The translations under genes and the position numbers were made by a program. Of a stretch of DNA of 64,000 bases, positions 1 through 9,384 are shown piece after piece. The first letter of the stretch is position 1. Each line of letters opens with the position of its first letter. The notes under the pieces are model-generated. The model ran no database searches. It worked only from the letters and a program-made list of their open reading frames with translations, and had not been told where the DNA came from. Source of the DNA: Lewinellaceae bacterium (GTDB lineage Bacteria; Bacteroidota; Bacteroidia; Chitinophagales; Saprospiraceae); assembly GCA_020636135.1 (NCBI GenBank), contig JACJYK010000002.1, positions 124,001 through 188,000 of the forward strand. The letters run 5' to 3'.

Positions 1-1
1 T

Positions 2-2869
2 CTTGACCATCCGTACATCACTTTTGAGAACGACTACATCGAAAGTGTCTGGTGGTTGTTAGGCCAGCTGTATGAAAAGGGTCTCTTGTATAAAGGATAC
101 ACCATACAGCCCTTTTCTCCGGCTGCGGGTACCGGCTTAAGCACCCATGAACTTAACATGCCAGGCGCCTACCGGGAAGTGAAAGATGTGTCTGCTGTCG
201 CTCAGTTTGAGGTAGTGCAGGATAAGAAATCCGAATTTCTCTACGATCTGGTACCCCAGGGCAAGGTTTATTTCCTCGCCTGGACGACGACCCCCTGGAC
301 CTTGCCTTCCAATACCGGTCTGGCAGTAGGGGCGAATATCGAATACGTACTGGTAGCCACATTTAATCCATATACCCACGAACCGGTCAATCTGATCCTC
401 GCTAAAGAATTGGTAAACACCTGGTTTAAAACAGAGCAGGAAGCAGCCGGTTACGACAACTATCAACCGGAAGATAAGATCATCCCGTATAAAGTCCTCG
501 GGACCTGGCACGGTAGCCAATTTGAGCGCCTTAATTATCAGCAGCTCCTGCCATATGTCCAGCCGGAAGGTGATGCCTTTATTGTCATGCTGGGGGACTT
601 CGTGTCCACCGAAGATGGTACTGGAATCGTGCACATTGCTCCATCCTTTGGAGCAGATGACATGCGGGTTGCTTCAAAATATGGAGTCGGAGCCCTGACA
701 CTGGTGGACAAGCAGGGGAAATTTGTGGATGAGGTCGTTGATTTTGCCGGTCGCTATGTCAAGGATTACAAAGATGAAGGCGATGCATATGTCAACGTGG
801 ATGTGGACATCGTCACCAAACTCAAGAAGGAAAATAAACTTTTCGGTACGCAGAAATACGTCCACAACTATCCGCACTGCTGGCGTACCGATAAGCCGGT
901 GTTGTATTATCCCATGGACAGCTGGTTTATCCGCTCTTCTGCTTGCAGGGACCGGATGGTCGAACTGAACAAGGAGATCAACTGGAAGCCGGCGCATACC
1001 GGTGAGAAGCGATTTGCCAACTGGCTTGAAAACCTGCAGGACTGGAACCTCTCGCGCTCCCGCTTTTGGGGCACCCCGCTGCCGATCTGGCGCACGGAGG
1101 ACGGTTCGGAAGAAGTCTGCATCGGTTCGGTAGACCAGCTTCGCCAGGAGATCGAAAAAGCAAACAATACCCTGGGACTGGCTCAGCAGGTCCCGGAAGA
1201 TCTGCACCGTCCCTACATTGATGAGGTGGTGTTAGCCAGTGCTTCGGGAATGCCCATGCGTCGCGAAACCGACCTGATCGATGTATGGTTTGACAGCGGT
1301 TCGATGCCTTATGCACAGTGGCATTATCCTTTTGAGAACAATCAAAAGTTCAATGATAATTTTCCAGCCGACTTCATCGCTGAAGGAGTCGACCAGACCC
1401 GTGGTTGGTTCTTCACCCTCCATGCCATAGCTTCGATGGTCTTTGACAGTGTTGCATTTAAAAACGTCGTATCCAATGGCCTGGTCCAGGATAAACTGGG
1501 ACGTAAAATGTCCAAACGACTGGGTAATACGGTGGAACCCTTCCAGACCATTGCCCAATACGGTGCAGATCCCACCCGTTGGTACCTGATCTCGAATGCA
1601 CAGCCCTGGGATAACCTGAAATTTGATATCGAAGGGGTGGAAGAAGTGCGGCGCAAATTTTTTGGCACCCTGTACAATACCTATGCATTTTTTGCGCTGT
1701 ATGCCAATATTGATGGTTACCAGGGCAGGGAGCAGCGTATACCGGTCAATCAACGCCCGGAAATCGACCAGTGGGTGCTTTCTGAATTACACTCCCTGAT
1801 CCAGGGTGTCGATGCCGACTATGCCGATTACGAGCCCACCAATGCCACCCGGAAGATCCAGTATTTCCTGGACGAGCATTTGAGTAACTGGTACGTCCGT
1901 CTCTGTCGCCGCCGTTTTTGGAAGGGCGATGTGACTGAGGATAAACTGGCGGCCTACCAGACATTATACGAATGTCTGATCACCCTCGCTAAACTGATGT
2001 CACCGGTGGCACCATTCTTTGCGGACTGGCTGTATCGGAATCTTAATGAGGTGACCGGGCAGGAAGACCACCCTTCGGTACATTTAAGCTTGTTTCCGGT
2101 AGCCGATGCATCCATTGTCCAGAAGTCCCTGGAAGAGAAAATGGAATATGCCCAGCGGATTGCTTCGATGGTACTTTCCCTGCGGAAAAAAGAACGCATC
2201 CGCGTCCGTCAACCACTGCCGCGCATCCTGATACCGGTCGTGGATGATCATTTCAGGACCCAGATCGAAGCGGTAGCGGATCTGATCAAGGCAGAGGTCA
2301 ATGTGAAATCCATTGAATTTGTGGATGACGCCTCCGGGGTGATCAAGAAAAAGGCCAAGGCTAACTTCAAGACATTGGGTAAGCAGCTGGGAAAGGCCAT
2401 GAAGGAAGGTGCCAGCCGTATCGAAGAAATGACACAGCAGGAGATACAGCAAATGGAAAAAGAAGGTAGCATTTCCATCACCCTATCATCCGGAACGTAT
2501 ACCCTTTCATCGGAAGATGTGGTCATTACTTCGGAAGACATTCCAGGCTGGCAGGTCGTCAGTGATCGGGAGCTGACACTGGCTCTGGATACCCAGCTGA
2601 CTCCGGATCTGATCGCAGAGGGTACCGCCAGAGAGCTGATCAACCGTATCCAGAACATCCGGAAGCAGCGGGACTTCAATGTCACCGATCGGATTGCGGT
2701 GCGGGTGAGTGATCACGAGGTGATCCGTGCAGCGGTACAGGAATTCTCCGGTTATATTTGCAATGAGACACTGGCCAACCAGCTGACAGTGGAGCCAACA
2801 GTAGATGGAGAACCGGTAGATCTCTTTGATGACGTAACGATTTCCATGGATGTTCAGGTGGTGGGCTGA
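2..2869 (+). CDS. ileS: Isoleucyl-tRNA synthetase, 5'-truncated by window edge
   Basis: Cytoplasmic class I synthetase that charges tRNA-Ile and hydrolyses mischarged Val-tRNA. The reading frame is open from base 2, so the gene starts outside the window; about 955 residues are visible and the N-terminal HIGH part is missing. Visible marks are the threonine-rich editing motif TTTPWTLPSN and the editing-site segment GTGIVHIAPSFGADD of the CP1 domain, then DVWFDSGS, and the catalytic loop KMSKR at about bases 1505-1519 (KMSKR instead of KMSKS). These are followed by the helical anticodon-binding region and a long C-terminal extension ending near base 2869. A TTG at base 56 is internal coding sequence, not a start. 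The family assignment is secure. Confidence 0.97.
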   Translation, partial: LDHPYITFENDYIESVWWLLGQLYEKGLLYKGYTIQPFSPAAGTGLSTHELNMPGAYREVKDVSAVAQFEVVQDKKSEFLYDLVPQGKVYFLAWTTTPWTLPSNTGLAVGANIEYVLVATFNPYTHEPVNLILAKELVNTWFKTEQEAAGYDNYQPEDKIIPYKVLGTWHGSQFERLNYQQLLPYVQPEGDAFIVMLGDFVSTEDGTGIVHIAPSFGADDMRVASKYGVGALTLVDKQGKFVDEVVDFAGRYVKDYKDEGDAYVNVDVDIVTKLKKENKLFGTQKYVHNYPHCWRTDKPVLYYPMDSWFIRSSACRDRMVELNKEINWKPAHTGEKRFANWLENLQDWNLSRSRFWGTPLPIWRTEDGSEEVCIGSVDQLRQEIEKANNTLGLAQQVPEDLHRPYIDEVVLASASGMPMRRETDLIDVWFDSGSMPYAQWHYPFENNQKFNDNFPADFIAEGVDQTRGWFFTLHAIASMVFDSVAFKNVVSNGLVQDKLGRKMSKRLGNTVEPFQTIAQYGADPTRWYLISNAQPWDNLKFDIEGVEEVRRKFFGTLYNTYAFFALYANIDGYQGREQRIPVNQRPEIDQWVLSELHSLIQGVDADYADYEPTNATRKIQYFLDEHLSNWYVRLCRRRFWKGDVTEDKLAAYQTLYECLITLAKLMSPVAPFFADWLYRNLNEVTGQEDHPSVHLSLFPVADASIVQKSLEEKMEYAQRIASMVLSLRKKERIRVRQPLPRILIPVVDDHFRTQIEAVADLIKAEVNVKSIEFVDDASGVIKKKAKANFKTLGKQLGKAMKEGASRIEEMTQQEIQQMEKEGSISITLSSGTYTLSSEDVVITSEDIPGWQVVSDRELTLALDTQLTPDLIAEGTARELINRIQNIRKQRDFNVTDRIAVRVSDHEVIRAAVQEFSGYICNETLANQLTVEPTVDGEPVDLFDDVTISMDVQVVG

Positions 2870-2902
2870 TTATTTTGAATACTTAAGGTAGCAGTTACTT
2901 CA

Positions 2903-3640
2903 TCAACCTGATACCGGTATGCGCTGATCCCAGAGGCTCTTGAATTGGAGATCTCCGAAGCCATAATAACCGTGGTCTTTGCTAAATTCCCTGAATGCCG
3001 GGACGAATCCATTTTTCCCATACTTTCTTATCAGGTCGTCAGTCAGCCGATGCAATTCCACGCTTCCATTCCTTCGATCCGTTTCAGCGACCAGGACCGG
3101 TTTTAATTTTGAAAAGGGTTCCGGAGGGGCTTGCGAGAATATTTGCCAGTCGGCAGGATCTGTGGAAGCATAAGCAGACCACAATCGTTCAAAATAATCC
3201 AGGGCTTCCGGGACAAGTACATGAGTCCATGCCACCATTTCCACTCCGGTTATCGATTTTGCCGGACCAAAACCTCCCCATCCCGCTTCTCCGGGTGGCT
3301 GTATCCAATGGATTTTTCCGGTAATGCCATGTTGTCTTAGCCGGGAGACAATATACCAGAGATTAACCTGACAGAACAGGTCCCATTCAAACCAAAGCTG
3401 GATTGACTCTGCCAGGGCGGCAGCTGAAAGAAATGCTTCAAACTCCATCATGGTACGTTCGGCGTATTCTTTTGCATCAGCACCATAGTTTGTGACCATA
3501 AATGATTGTCGCAAGGACCATAAATCATCAGGGCCAGAGTACAATACCGGACCATCACACAGGGCTTCCCGGAAGATATAAATAGCACCATCGACGGTTA
3601 GCTTTTCATGCAATGCATCGCCATTCAGTAAGTGAATCAT
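2903..3640 (-). CDS. DUF1835-family protein
   Basis: The protein begins MIHLLNGDAL, the usual opening of DUF1835 proteins, followed by the REALCDGP segment also typical of that domain. About 245 residues with no signal peptide or membrane segment, so probably cytoplasmic. The open frame extends to a TTG at 3658, but the ATG at 3640 puts the conserved IHLLNGD motif at the N-terminus and is preferred. It lies convergent to ileS with about 30 bases between the stops, and has no operon partner. The function of DUF1835 is unknown to me; no catalytic motif is visible. Confidence 0.75.
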   Translation of the reverse strand: MIHLLNGDALHEKLTVDGAIYIFREALCDGPVLYSGPDDLWSLRQSFMVTNYGADAKEYAERTMMEFEAFLSAAALAESIQLWFEWDLFCQVNLWYIVSRLRQHGITGKIHWIQPPGEAGWGGFGPAKSITGVEMVAWTHVLVPEALDYFERLWSAYASTDPADWQIFSQAPPEPFSKLKPVLVAETDRRNGSVELHRLTDDLIRKYGKNGFVPAFREFSKDHGYYGFGDLQFKSLWDQRIPVSG

Positions 3641-3838
3641 CAAAAAATATTTTTTCAAATGATGTGACCGGAGTTAAAATTTCCGTCTGATTATACGAAA
3701 AAGCACAAAGACGCCGTTTAAAGAGAGATTTTCATCAGATACGTACCATCTCTCCAAGACGCACCTTCTTAAGCTGAATTTTATAAGACGATTTTATCGA
3801 AGACAATTCGACCTTAACTTTTAAATCCTTTTTAAACT

Positions 3839-4381
3839 ATGAAAAAGTTTGTTGTTTTTGCATTTGGTTTGGTATTGTTTGCTTGCAACTCTGTTGAGCA
3901 ATACCGTGGAAGTATAGATTCACTTGCTTCCCAGTGGGACGAAGCCACCACGACTGTAACCGATTTGGCTAACCAGGTAGCTCAAGAAAAATCTTCTTTT
4001 GCTCAGATGGTATCCAGCATGACTCTGGATGAAACGACTGTTGCTGCATTGCCGGAAGACGCTAAAACCAAAATCATGGAAGCCGAAACTGCATTCCAGA
4101 ACAGCGGTCAGGGTTTTGACGAACTGACCACTCAAGTTGGCGATTTCGTTACCAACTGGCAGGAAAAATCAGCTGAAATAACTACACTGAAAGACGGTTT
4201 GGCTGCTGGTAAACTGGAAAGCGATGCTTCAACGCAGATCGCTGACCTGACCACCCTGGTGTCCGATGCAACGGCTAATGTTACCGCATGGAAAGAGAAA
4301 CTGGATGCTATTAAATCCCAAGTTTCCGACTCGCATAAAAACTGGTCTGACCTGGTTGCCCAGCTGATGCCAGCGAAGTAA
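3839..4381 (+). CDS. Small helical lipoprotein
   Basis: 180 residues. It has a short basic N-terminus, a hydrophobic stretch and a lipobox (LFAC, cysteine at about residue 16), so a lipid-anchored envelope protein is predicted. The mature part is rich in Ala, Thr, Glu and Lys with regular heptad spacing (QVAQEK, EKSAEITTLKDG, AWKEKLDAIKSQ) and is probably all-helical or coiled-coil. I recognise no enzyme family. The upstream 180 bases hold a weak promoter-like TAACTTTT at 3815-3822, one base off the Bacteroidota -7 consensus. A strong terminator follows directly, so it is probably monocistronic. It could be a periplasmic scaffold or chaperone-like protein, but that is a guess. Confidence 0.8.
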   Translation: MKKFVVFAFGLVLFACNSVEQYRGSIDSLASQWDEATTTVTDLANQVAQEKSSFAQMVSSMTLDETTVAALPEDAKTKIMEAETAFQNSGQGFDELTTQVGDFVTNWQEKSAEITTLKDGLAAGKLESDASTQIADLTTLVSDATANVTAWKEKLDAIKSQVSDSHKNWSDLVAQLMPAK

Positions 4382-4407
4382 TCCGCACCGATCAACACGA
4401 GAACTAT

Positions 4408-4440
4408 AAAAGGTGTACAGCCCAACTGTACACCTTTTTT
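4408..4440 (+). terminator. Rho-independent terminator after the lipoprotein gene
   Basis: A perfect 10-base-pair stem (AGGTGTACAG at 4411-4420 with CTGTACACCT at 4426-4435) has a 5-base loop. It is flanked by AAA on the left and a T run on the right that lengthens the stem and gives the U tail. It lies 27 bases after the stop of the lipoprotein gene and before uppS. Confidence 0.9.
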
Positions 4441-4503
4441 GTTTGGTGCAATGTCCACGAATTAGGTTCTCATTTTATTACCTTTAGAGGTCAAAAGGTC
4501 CGG

Positions 4504-5244
4504 ATGGATTACAAGAGCCTGATCATACCTGAAAAATTACCACAGCATGTGGCCATTATCATGGATGGTAACGGTCGTTGGGCCAAGCAGCACAGCAAAC
4601 CTCGTGTCTTTGGCCATCGCAATGGGGTGAAGGCTGTCCGGGAGACCACAGAGGCAGCCGCTGAATTAGGCATCAATTACCTCACCCTCTATGCTTTTTC
4701 GACCGAAAACTGGAACCGCCCACAGATGGAAGTCAATGCACTGCTGCATTTGCTGGTGGAAACGTTGTCCAAAGAGATCCATACCCTGATGGAAAACAAT
4801 ATCCGGCTGACCGCCATTGGTGATCTGGCTGCCCTGCCGGAACATACCCATCGCGCCCTGCTGGAAGGGATTGAGAAGACAAAATCCAATACCCGCATGA
4901 CCCTGGTGCTGGCCTTGAATTACAGCGGACGCTGGGATATCGTCCAGGCTGCCCGTAATATGGCCCGCAGCGTGAAAGAGGGCAAGCTGGATGCCGACAG
5001 CATCGATGAAAAGTGTTTCCAGGATTTCCTCGCTACCCGCGGGATACCCGACCCGGAATTTATGATCCGCACTTCCGGCGAGCAAAGGACCAGCAATTTT
5101 TTATGCTACCAACTTGCCTACGCTGAATTGTATTTCACTACCGTGCTCTGGCCTGACTTCCGCAAGGAACACCTCTACCAGGCTATCGTCGCCTATCAGC
5201 AGCGGGAACGTCGTTTTGGCATGATCAGCGAGCAGCTGGCATAA
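4504..5244 (+). CDS. uppS: Undecaprenyl diphosphate synthase
   Basis: Cis-prenyltransferase that extends farnesyl diphosphate with isopentenyl diphosphate to C55-PP, the lipid carrier for peptidoglycan and surface polysaccharides. 246 residues, the usual length. Visible signatures are the substrate P-loop MDGNGRWAKQ near residues 20-29 with its catalytic Asp, the segment YAFSTENWNRP, and the C-terminal motif RTSGEQRTSNFLCYQ that binds IPP and magnesium. It stands just upstream of bamA in the same direction, a common Bacteroidota arrangement that joins two envelope functions. bamA may also have its own promoter in the 177-base gap. Confidence 0.97.
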   Translation: MDYKSLIIPEKLPQHVAIIMDGNGRWAKQHSKPRVFGHRNGVKAVRETTEAAAELGINYLTLYAFSTENWNRPQMEVNALLHLLVETLSKEIHTLMENNIRLTAIGDLAALPEHTHRALLEGIEKTKSNTRMTLVLALNYSGRWDIVQAARNMARSVKEGKLDADSIDEKCFQDFLATRGIPDPEFMIRTSGEQRTSNFLCYQLAYAELYFTTVLWPDFRKEHLYQAIVAYQQRERRFGMISEQLA

Positions 5245-5372
5245 GCGTTTTTCACGTGTTTTGGTGTTTAAGTGCTTACGTACGTAAACCGAACAGCAAA
5301 TAGCGTTCTGCCTAAAACCTTGTTAAGAATCTTTTAAAAATGAAGAATTTAGGGTAAATGCGTCACAGACGT

Positions 5373-5380
5373 TACCTTTG
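5373..5380 (+). promoter_or_regulatory. Candidate bamA promoter (-7 box)
   Basis: TACCTTTG matches the Bacteroidota -7 consensus TAnnTTTG exactly and lies 41 bases before the bamA ATG. The expected -33 TTG is poor here (TTTAGG around 5348), so the call rests on the -7 box and position. Confidence 0.45.
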
Positions 5381-5421
5381 CTTCGTTTTTCAAAAGCTTA
5401 ACCGCTTTACAGCATCATGCT

Positions 5422-7938
5422 ATGGATTTAAAGCAGCTTGTACTATACAGCCTATTCATCGTGCTAGGGTTACCGGCTTTCGGTCAGACGACCGATAGTT
5501 TGCCGGTTGTTTCGTACGATTCTTATCAGGAATACGAGATCGGAGAGGTCAGTGTGACCGGAGCACACTTCACGGATGAGAATGCAATTGTCAGCCTGAG
5601 TGGCTTGAAAGTGGGGGATCGCATCACCATCCCCGGCGACCGGTTTGGTAAGGCCATTACCAAATTGTACAAGCTGGGACTGTTTACCCAGGTGCGGATC
5701 CTGAAGACCAAGCAGATCGGTGATGTCGTCTACCTTACGATCGATGTCACGGAAAGACCACGGTTGTCCAAATACAATTTTAAAGGAGTTCGCAAAGGGC
5801 AAACCGAAACGCTGAATGAAAAGCTGGAGCCGTTTCTTATAAAAGGGAGCAGCGTCACCACCAATACCAAGCAAAACGCGATCAATGCCATCAAGAAATA
5901 TTACCGTGAGAAAGGATTTTTGGATGTAGATGTATCGGTCGCTGAAATGATGGATAATGAAAAGACCAACAGCATCTCTCTGACCTTTACGGTGGATCCT
6001 CACGAAAAGGTTAAGATCAAGGATATTCAGTTTGTTGGTAATAAGGAGGTCACTTCCGGCAAACTGCGGCGGAAAATGAAGAACATTCACCGCAAGTCCA
6101 AGATTTTTGCCAAGTCACGTCTGGTTAACAAAGAATTCGAAGAAGATAAGACGGCGATCATTGATTACTACAATACCGTAGGTTATCGTGATGCGCAGAT
6201 CACCCATGACTCCATCTGGCGTAATGATGACGGGGAATTGATGATCCGGATCTTCCTGGAAGAAGGAACTCAATATTTCTTCCGGAACATCACCTGGAAG
6301 GGAAATACCATTCACGATAATAAAACCCTGGACAGCTATTTAGGCATCGAAAAAGGTGATGTTTACAACAAAGAATTGCTGGATCAACGATTGCACTACA
6401 GCCCGGATGGCCGGGATGTCAGCTCCCTGTATCTGGATGACGGATATTTGTTTTTCCGGGTTGATCCGGTGGAAGTAGCCATCGTCGGCGATTCCATCGA
6501 TATTGAAATGCGCATCCTGGAGGGACCGCAGGCAACCATCGATAAAGTCGATATACGGGGTAATACCATCACCCATGAGCACGTCATTCGCCGGGAGGTG
6601 TTTACCCGCCCGGGGAATAAGTTCAGCCGTTCCGACATCGTCCGGTCCCAGCGTCAGATCATCGCCCTGGGATTCTTCGATCCCGAAAAAATTTCCATGA
6701 ATACCCCTATCAACCAGGAGCGCGGTACAGTCGATATCGAATACGTCCTGGAAGAAAAACCCTCCGATCAGCTGGAATTGTCCGCTGGATGGGGTGGTTA
6801 TTCCGGGGTTATCGGTACGCTGGGCTTCCAGTTCAATAACTTCTCGCTGCGTAACATCACCAACCGCAAAGCCTGGCGGCCACTGCCGAAAGGGGATGGA
6901 CAGAAATTGAGTATCCGCGCCCAGACCAACAGCCGCTTCTATCAGTCGTACAATTTTAACTTTACCGAGCCCTGGTTAGGTGGCAAAAAGGCCAATTCGT
7001 TCAGCCTTGGCGCCCAGTATTCCAAATTTGACCGTACACTGTTCAGTCAGGGTGTGCTGGCTATCGGCTCCATCTATACCGGTTTGGGTACCCAGTTAAA
7101 ATGGCCGGATGACTTTTTCGTCTTAAGTGCCACGGCTAATATTGAAAACATTGTCCTGCAGGATTATGCCTACGGTGGATTTTATTACAATGGCCAGGCT
7201 GTCACGGATGGACGCTTCAATAACTTCAGCCTCAGGCTAAATCTGACGCGCAGCACAGTGTTTGAACCGACGTTCCCGAGGTCGGGATCCCGGATATCCG
7301 TCACGGCACAGTTGACGCCACCGTATTCATTGTTGAATAACAAAAACTACGACGAGATCTCCATCCAGGACCGCTTCCATTTCCTTGAATACCACAAGTG
7401 GCGGATCGACGCTGAATGGTATGCTACCCTGGTCGGCAAACTGGTCTTCCGGGCGAGCGCCAAAATGGGTTACCTCGGGTATTACAACTCGGAAGTTGGT
7501 ATCTCTCCGTTCGAGCGGTTTGAGCTGGGGGGTGATGGTCTTTCCAACCAAACCATCGGAATTCAGGGTAAAGACATCCTCTCTCTGCGTGGTTATGAGG
7601 TAAGTGATATCGCAGTAAATAGCAACAGCGTCGGTGGAGGTAACATCTTCAATAAATATTCGCTGGAATTGCGTTACCCGGTCTCGCTGGAACAGAATTC
7701 CACCATCTATGTACTTGCATTCCTGGACGGCGGTAACAGCTGGCTGGGAGGTAGGAACTACCGTCCATTCGATTTGCGCCGTTCCAGTGGGTTAGGCCTA
7801 CGGGTCTTCCTGCCCATGTTCGGTCTGCTGGGATTTGACTACGGTTTCGGTTGGGATAAACCCAGCCTGATCAGTTCCGGTGCCAAGTGGACTGAATTCG
7901 GGAAGTTCAGTATCGTTCTGGGCTTTGAACCGGATTAA
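5422..7938 (+). CDS. bamA: Outer membrane protein assembly factor BamA
   Basis: Omp85-family protein that folds and inserts beta-barrel proteins into the outer membrane. 838 residues. A signal peptide ends near FGQTTDS. Several POTRA domains follow, visible as repeated beta-alpha-alpha-beta-beta units with segments such as YREKGFLDVDVS, YNTVGYRDAQI and YLDDGYLFFRVDP. From about residue 440 the rest is the 16-strand barrel, with the typical WGGYSG segment at its start and a C-terminal strand ending in FSIVLGFEPD. The start is the first ATG that gives a signal peptide. In many Bacteroidota OmpH/Skp-like chaperone genes follow bamA; here the unit ends and a purine-rich repeat tract begins 9 bases after the stop. 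Confidence 0.95.
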   Translation: MDLKQLVLYSLFIVLGLPAFGQTTDSLPVVSYDSYQEYEIGEVSVTGAHFTDENAIVSLSGLKVGDRITIPGDRFGKAITKLYKLGLFTQVRILKTKQIGDVVYLTIDVTERPRLSKYNFKGVRKGQTETLNEKLEPFLIKGSSVTTNTKQNAINAIKKYYREKGFLDVDVSVAEMMDNEKTNSISLTFTVDPHEKVKIKDIQFVGNKEVTSGKLRRKMKNIHRKSKIFAKSRLVNKEFEEDKTAIIDYYNTVGYRDAQITHDSIWRNDDGELMIRIFLEEGTQYFFRNITWKGNTIHDNKTLDSYLGIEKGDVYNKELLDQRLHYSPDGRDVSSLYLDDGYLFFRVDPVEVAIVGDSIDIEMRILEGPQATIDKVDIRGNTITHEHVIRREVFTRPGNKFSRSDIVRSQRQIIALGFFDPEKISMNTPINQERGTVDIEYVLEEKPSDQLELSAGWGGYSGVIGTLGFQFNNFSLRNITNRKAWRPLPKGDGQKLSIRAQTNSRFYQSYNFNFTEPWLGGKKANSFSLGAQYSKFDRTLFSQGVLAIGSIYTGLGTQLKWPDDFFVLSATANIENIVLQDYAYGGFYYNGQAVTDGRFNNFSLRLNLTRSTVFEPTFPRSGSRISVTAQLTPPYSLLNNKNYDEISIQDRFHFLEYHKWRIDAEWYATLVGKLVFRASAKMGYLGYYNSEVGISPFERFELGGDGLSNQTIGIQGKDILSLRGYEVSDIAVNSNSVGGGNIFNKYSLELRYPVSLEQNSTIYVLAFLDGGNSWLGGRNYRPFDLRRSSGLGLRVFLPMFGLLGFDYGFGWDKPSLISSGAKWTEFGKFSIVLGFEPD

Positions 7939-7944
7939 TGGATT

Positions 7945-7990
7945 AAGTAACAGAAGTATCGAAGGTATCAAAGGTGACTAAGGTTGGTGA
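7945..7990 (+). repeat. Purine-rich nonamer tract after bamA
   Basis: Degenerate 9-base units (GAAGTATCG, AAGGTATCA, AAGGTGACT, AAGGTTGGT) begin about 9 bases after the bamA stop codon, purine-rich on the bamA coding strand. It belongs to the same family as tracts at 8161-8232, 11569-11641 and 51640-53690. The rest of the 281-base gap before the glycosyltransferase shows no gene. Confidence 0.65.
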
Positions 7991-8160
7991 GATTGCTTAG
8001 AGTAATCCGCAGTCGTTCATGAAATCGTGTTTGGGTTCAGAATGAGATAGTTTTAACCCGGAGTCATTACGATGCCTTAATGAGCCTGGAATTGAAGAAA
8101 TTGCCATAGGCTATTTTACCCATGCTACCTGCTGATGCTCCTTCCATTCGGTCAGCACTT

Positions 8161-8232
8161 TGTCTTTTACTTCTTTTACTTTTTCTACTTCTGCTACTTC
8201 TGCTACCTCTCCTACCTTTTTACCTTTTACCA
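8161..8232 (-). repeat. Purine-rich nonamer tract at the 3' end of the glycosyltransferase gene
   Basis: On the minus strand the tract reads as GGTAAAAGG followed by units such as GAGGTAGCA, GAAGTAGCA and GAAGTAAAA. The stop codon of the glycosyltransferase lies inside it. It faces the tract after bamA, so the two form an inverted pair in the convergent intergenic region. Confidence 0.7.
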
Positions 8233-8966
8233 TACCGCTCTGACTTCATCAAACCCACTTTGTTAAGAAAATGGGCTAATGAGACGCGCATGACGCCCAA
8301 TCCGTATTTGACGCTGCGGCGGAAATTGATACTGGAGGCTTCTTCGAAATATTTGGTGGGACAGGAGATCTCGGCGATGGGAAAGCCGGCATAGATGATT
8401 TGGGAAAGCATTTCATTGTCAAAGACAAAATCATCGGAGTTCACCTGGAAGTTGATACCACGTAATACACGCGCATGAAAAGCCCGGTACCCGGTATGGT
8501 ATTCTGAAAGCTTGTGATTGACCAGGATGTTTTGAAACAATGTGAGAAAGCGGTTGGCGACGTATTTATAGTAAGGCATGCCACCATCCAGTGCTCCTTT
8601 ACCCAGAATACGCGACCCCAGTACCACCGGATAGAGATCTTCGCCGATGATGTTCACCATCGATGGGATAAGTTTGGGTGTGTACTGATAGTCCGGATGG
8701 AGCATGATCACAATGTCTCCTCCCAGCTCCAGGGCAGCATTGTAAAGGGTCTTCTGGTTTCCGCCATACCCTTTGTTTTGTTCGTGCCGGATCACATGAT
8801 CGATGCCCAGCCGACGTGCTTCTTCCGAGGTCTCGTCGGTGCTGAAGTCATCACAGAGGATGACGTCATCGACAAGTTCCATGGGTATTTCACGGAAGGT
8901 TTTTTCGAGTGTTTTTGCCGCATTGTAGGCAGGAAGGACGACAATAACCTTTTGACCTTTATACAT
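8220..8966 (-). CDS. Family 2 glycosyltransferase (polyprenyl-phosphate sugar transferase-like)
   Basis: 248 residues from the ATG at 8966 (MYKGQKVIVVLPAYN); the open frame extends further upstream but only into the previous gene, so the internal ATG is chosen. It has the GT-A fold marks of family 2: VLPAYNAAKTLEKT at the N-terminus, CDDFSTDET, and the acidic HPDYQYTP segment in the position of the DxD metal site. No C-terminal membrane segments are present, so it resembles soluble dolichyl/polyprenyl-phosphate mannose-type synthases. It is the last gene of a tight operon after E1 and DUF5606, with an 8-base gap. The acceptor and sugar cannot be told from sequence. Confidence 0.88.
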   Translation of the reverse strand: MYKGQKVIVVLPAYNAAKTLEKTFREIPMELVDDVILCDDFSTDETSEEARRLGIDHVIRHEQNKGYGGNQKTLYNAALELGGDIVIMLHPDYQYTPKLIPSMVNIIGEDLYPVVLGSRILGKGALDGGMPYYKYVANRFLTLFQNILVNHKLSEYHTGYRAFHARVLRGINFQVNSDDFVFDNEMLSQIIYAGFPIAEISCPTKYFEEASSINFRRSVKYGLGVMRVSLAHFLNKVGLMKSERYGKR

Positions 8967-8974
8967 AAAGCAGG

Positions 8975-9376
8975 TTATTCTTCTTCGTCGCCTCCATGGA
9001 GTAATTGGTGATCGCGAAGAAAAAGATACCACTTCACGACTTTTTTCATGTCACCGATATGGACCCGGTCACGGTCGTAGCTGGGGAGGATCTCACCGAA
9101 ATACTCGGCCAGGTCCTGGTTGTTTTCCAAAGCAGTATCCGCATCCAGTTCACCAGCTTTAGCTTCCATAGCTGCAAAGATGGTGTTTAGTTCTTCCGGC
9201 TCATCTTCGGTGAAGATCGAGACAGATGCCAGGGGCGTGAAGACATGCTGCCGGATGGAGATGAACCGCTTTTTACCGGTATCGAAATCTTCGATGATCA
9301 GGCCATTATTGCGAGGGGTAACCAATTTGTACAGTCCGGGCAATCCACTGACTGCGACGACCTTTTCTAAATTCAT
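8975..9376 (-). CDS. DUF5606 protein
   Basis: 133 residues. The N-terminus MNLEKVVAVSGLPGLYKLV and the following NNGLIIEDFDTGKKRF resemble the small Bacteroidota-specific DUF5606 family. It is soluble, with an acidic C-terminus (GGDEEE), and no enzyme motif is seen. It sits between the E1 dehydrogenase gene (8-base gap upstream) and the glycosyltransferase (8-base gap downstream), so all three are probably one transcript. The family has no assigned function that I know; its strict conservation in the phylum is the main clue. Confidence 0.8.
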   Translation of the reverse strand: MNLEKVVAVSGLPGLYKLVTPRNNGLIIEDFDTGKKRFISIRQHVFTPLASVSIFTEDEPEELNTIFAAMEAKAGELDADTALENNQDLAEYFGEILPSYDRDRVHIGDMKKVVKWYLFLRDHQLLHGGDEEE

Positions 9377-9384
9377 ACGTGTTC

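Noticed and set aside
5276..5287. Perfect 12-base palindrome TTACGTACGTAA between uppS and bamA
   Set aside because: Single copy, no T run and no known operator match; kept only as a note.
8122..8394. Open frame rich in Leu/Pro after bamA
   Set aside because: It is the reverse reading of the nonamer tract and of the glycosyltransferase gene end.
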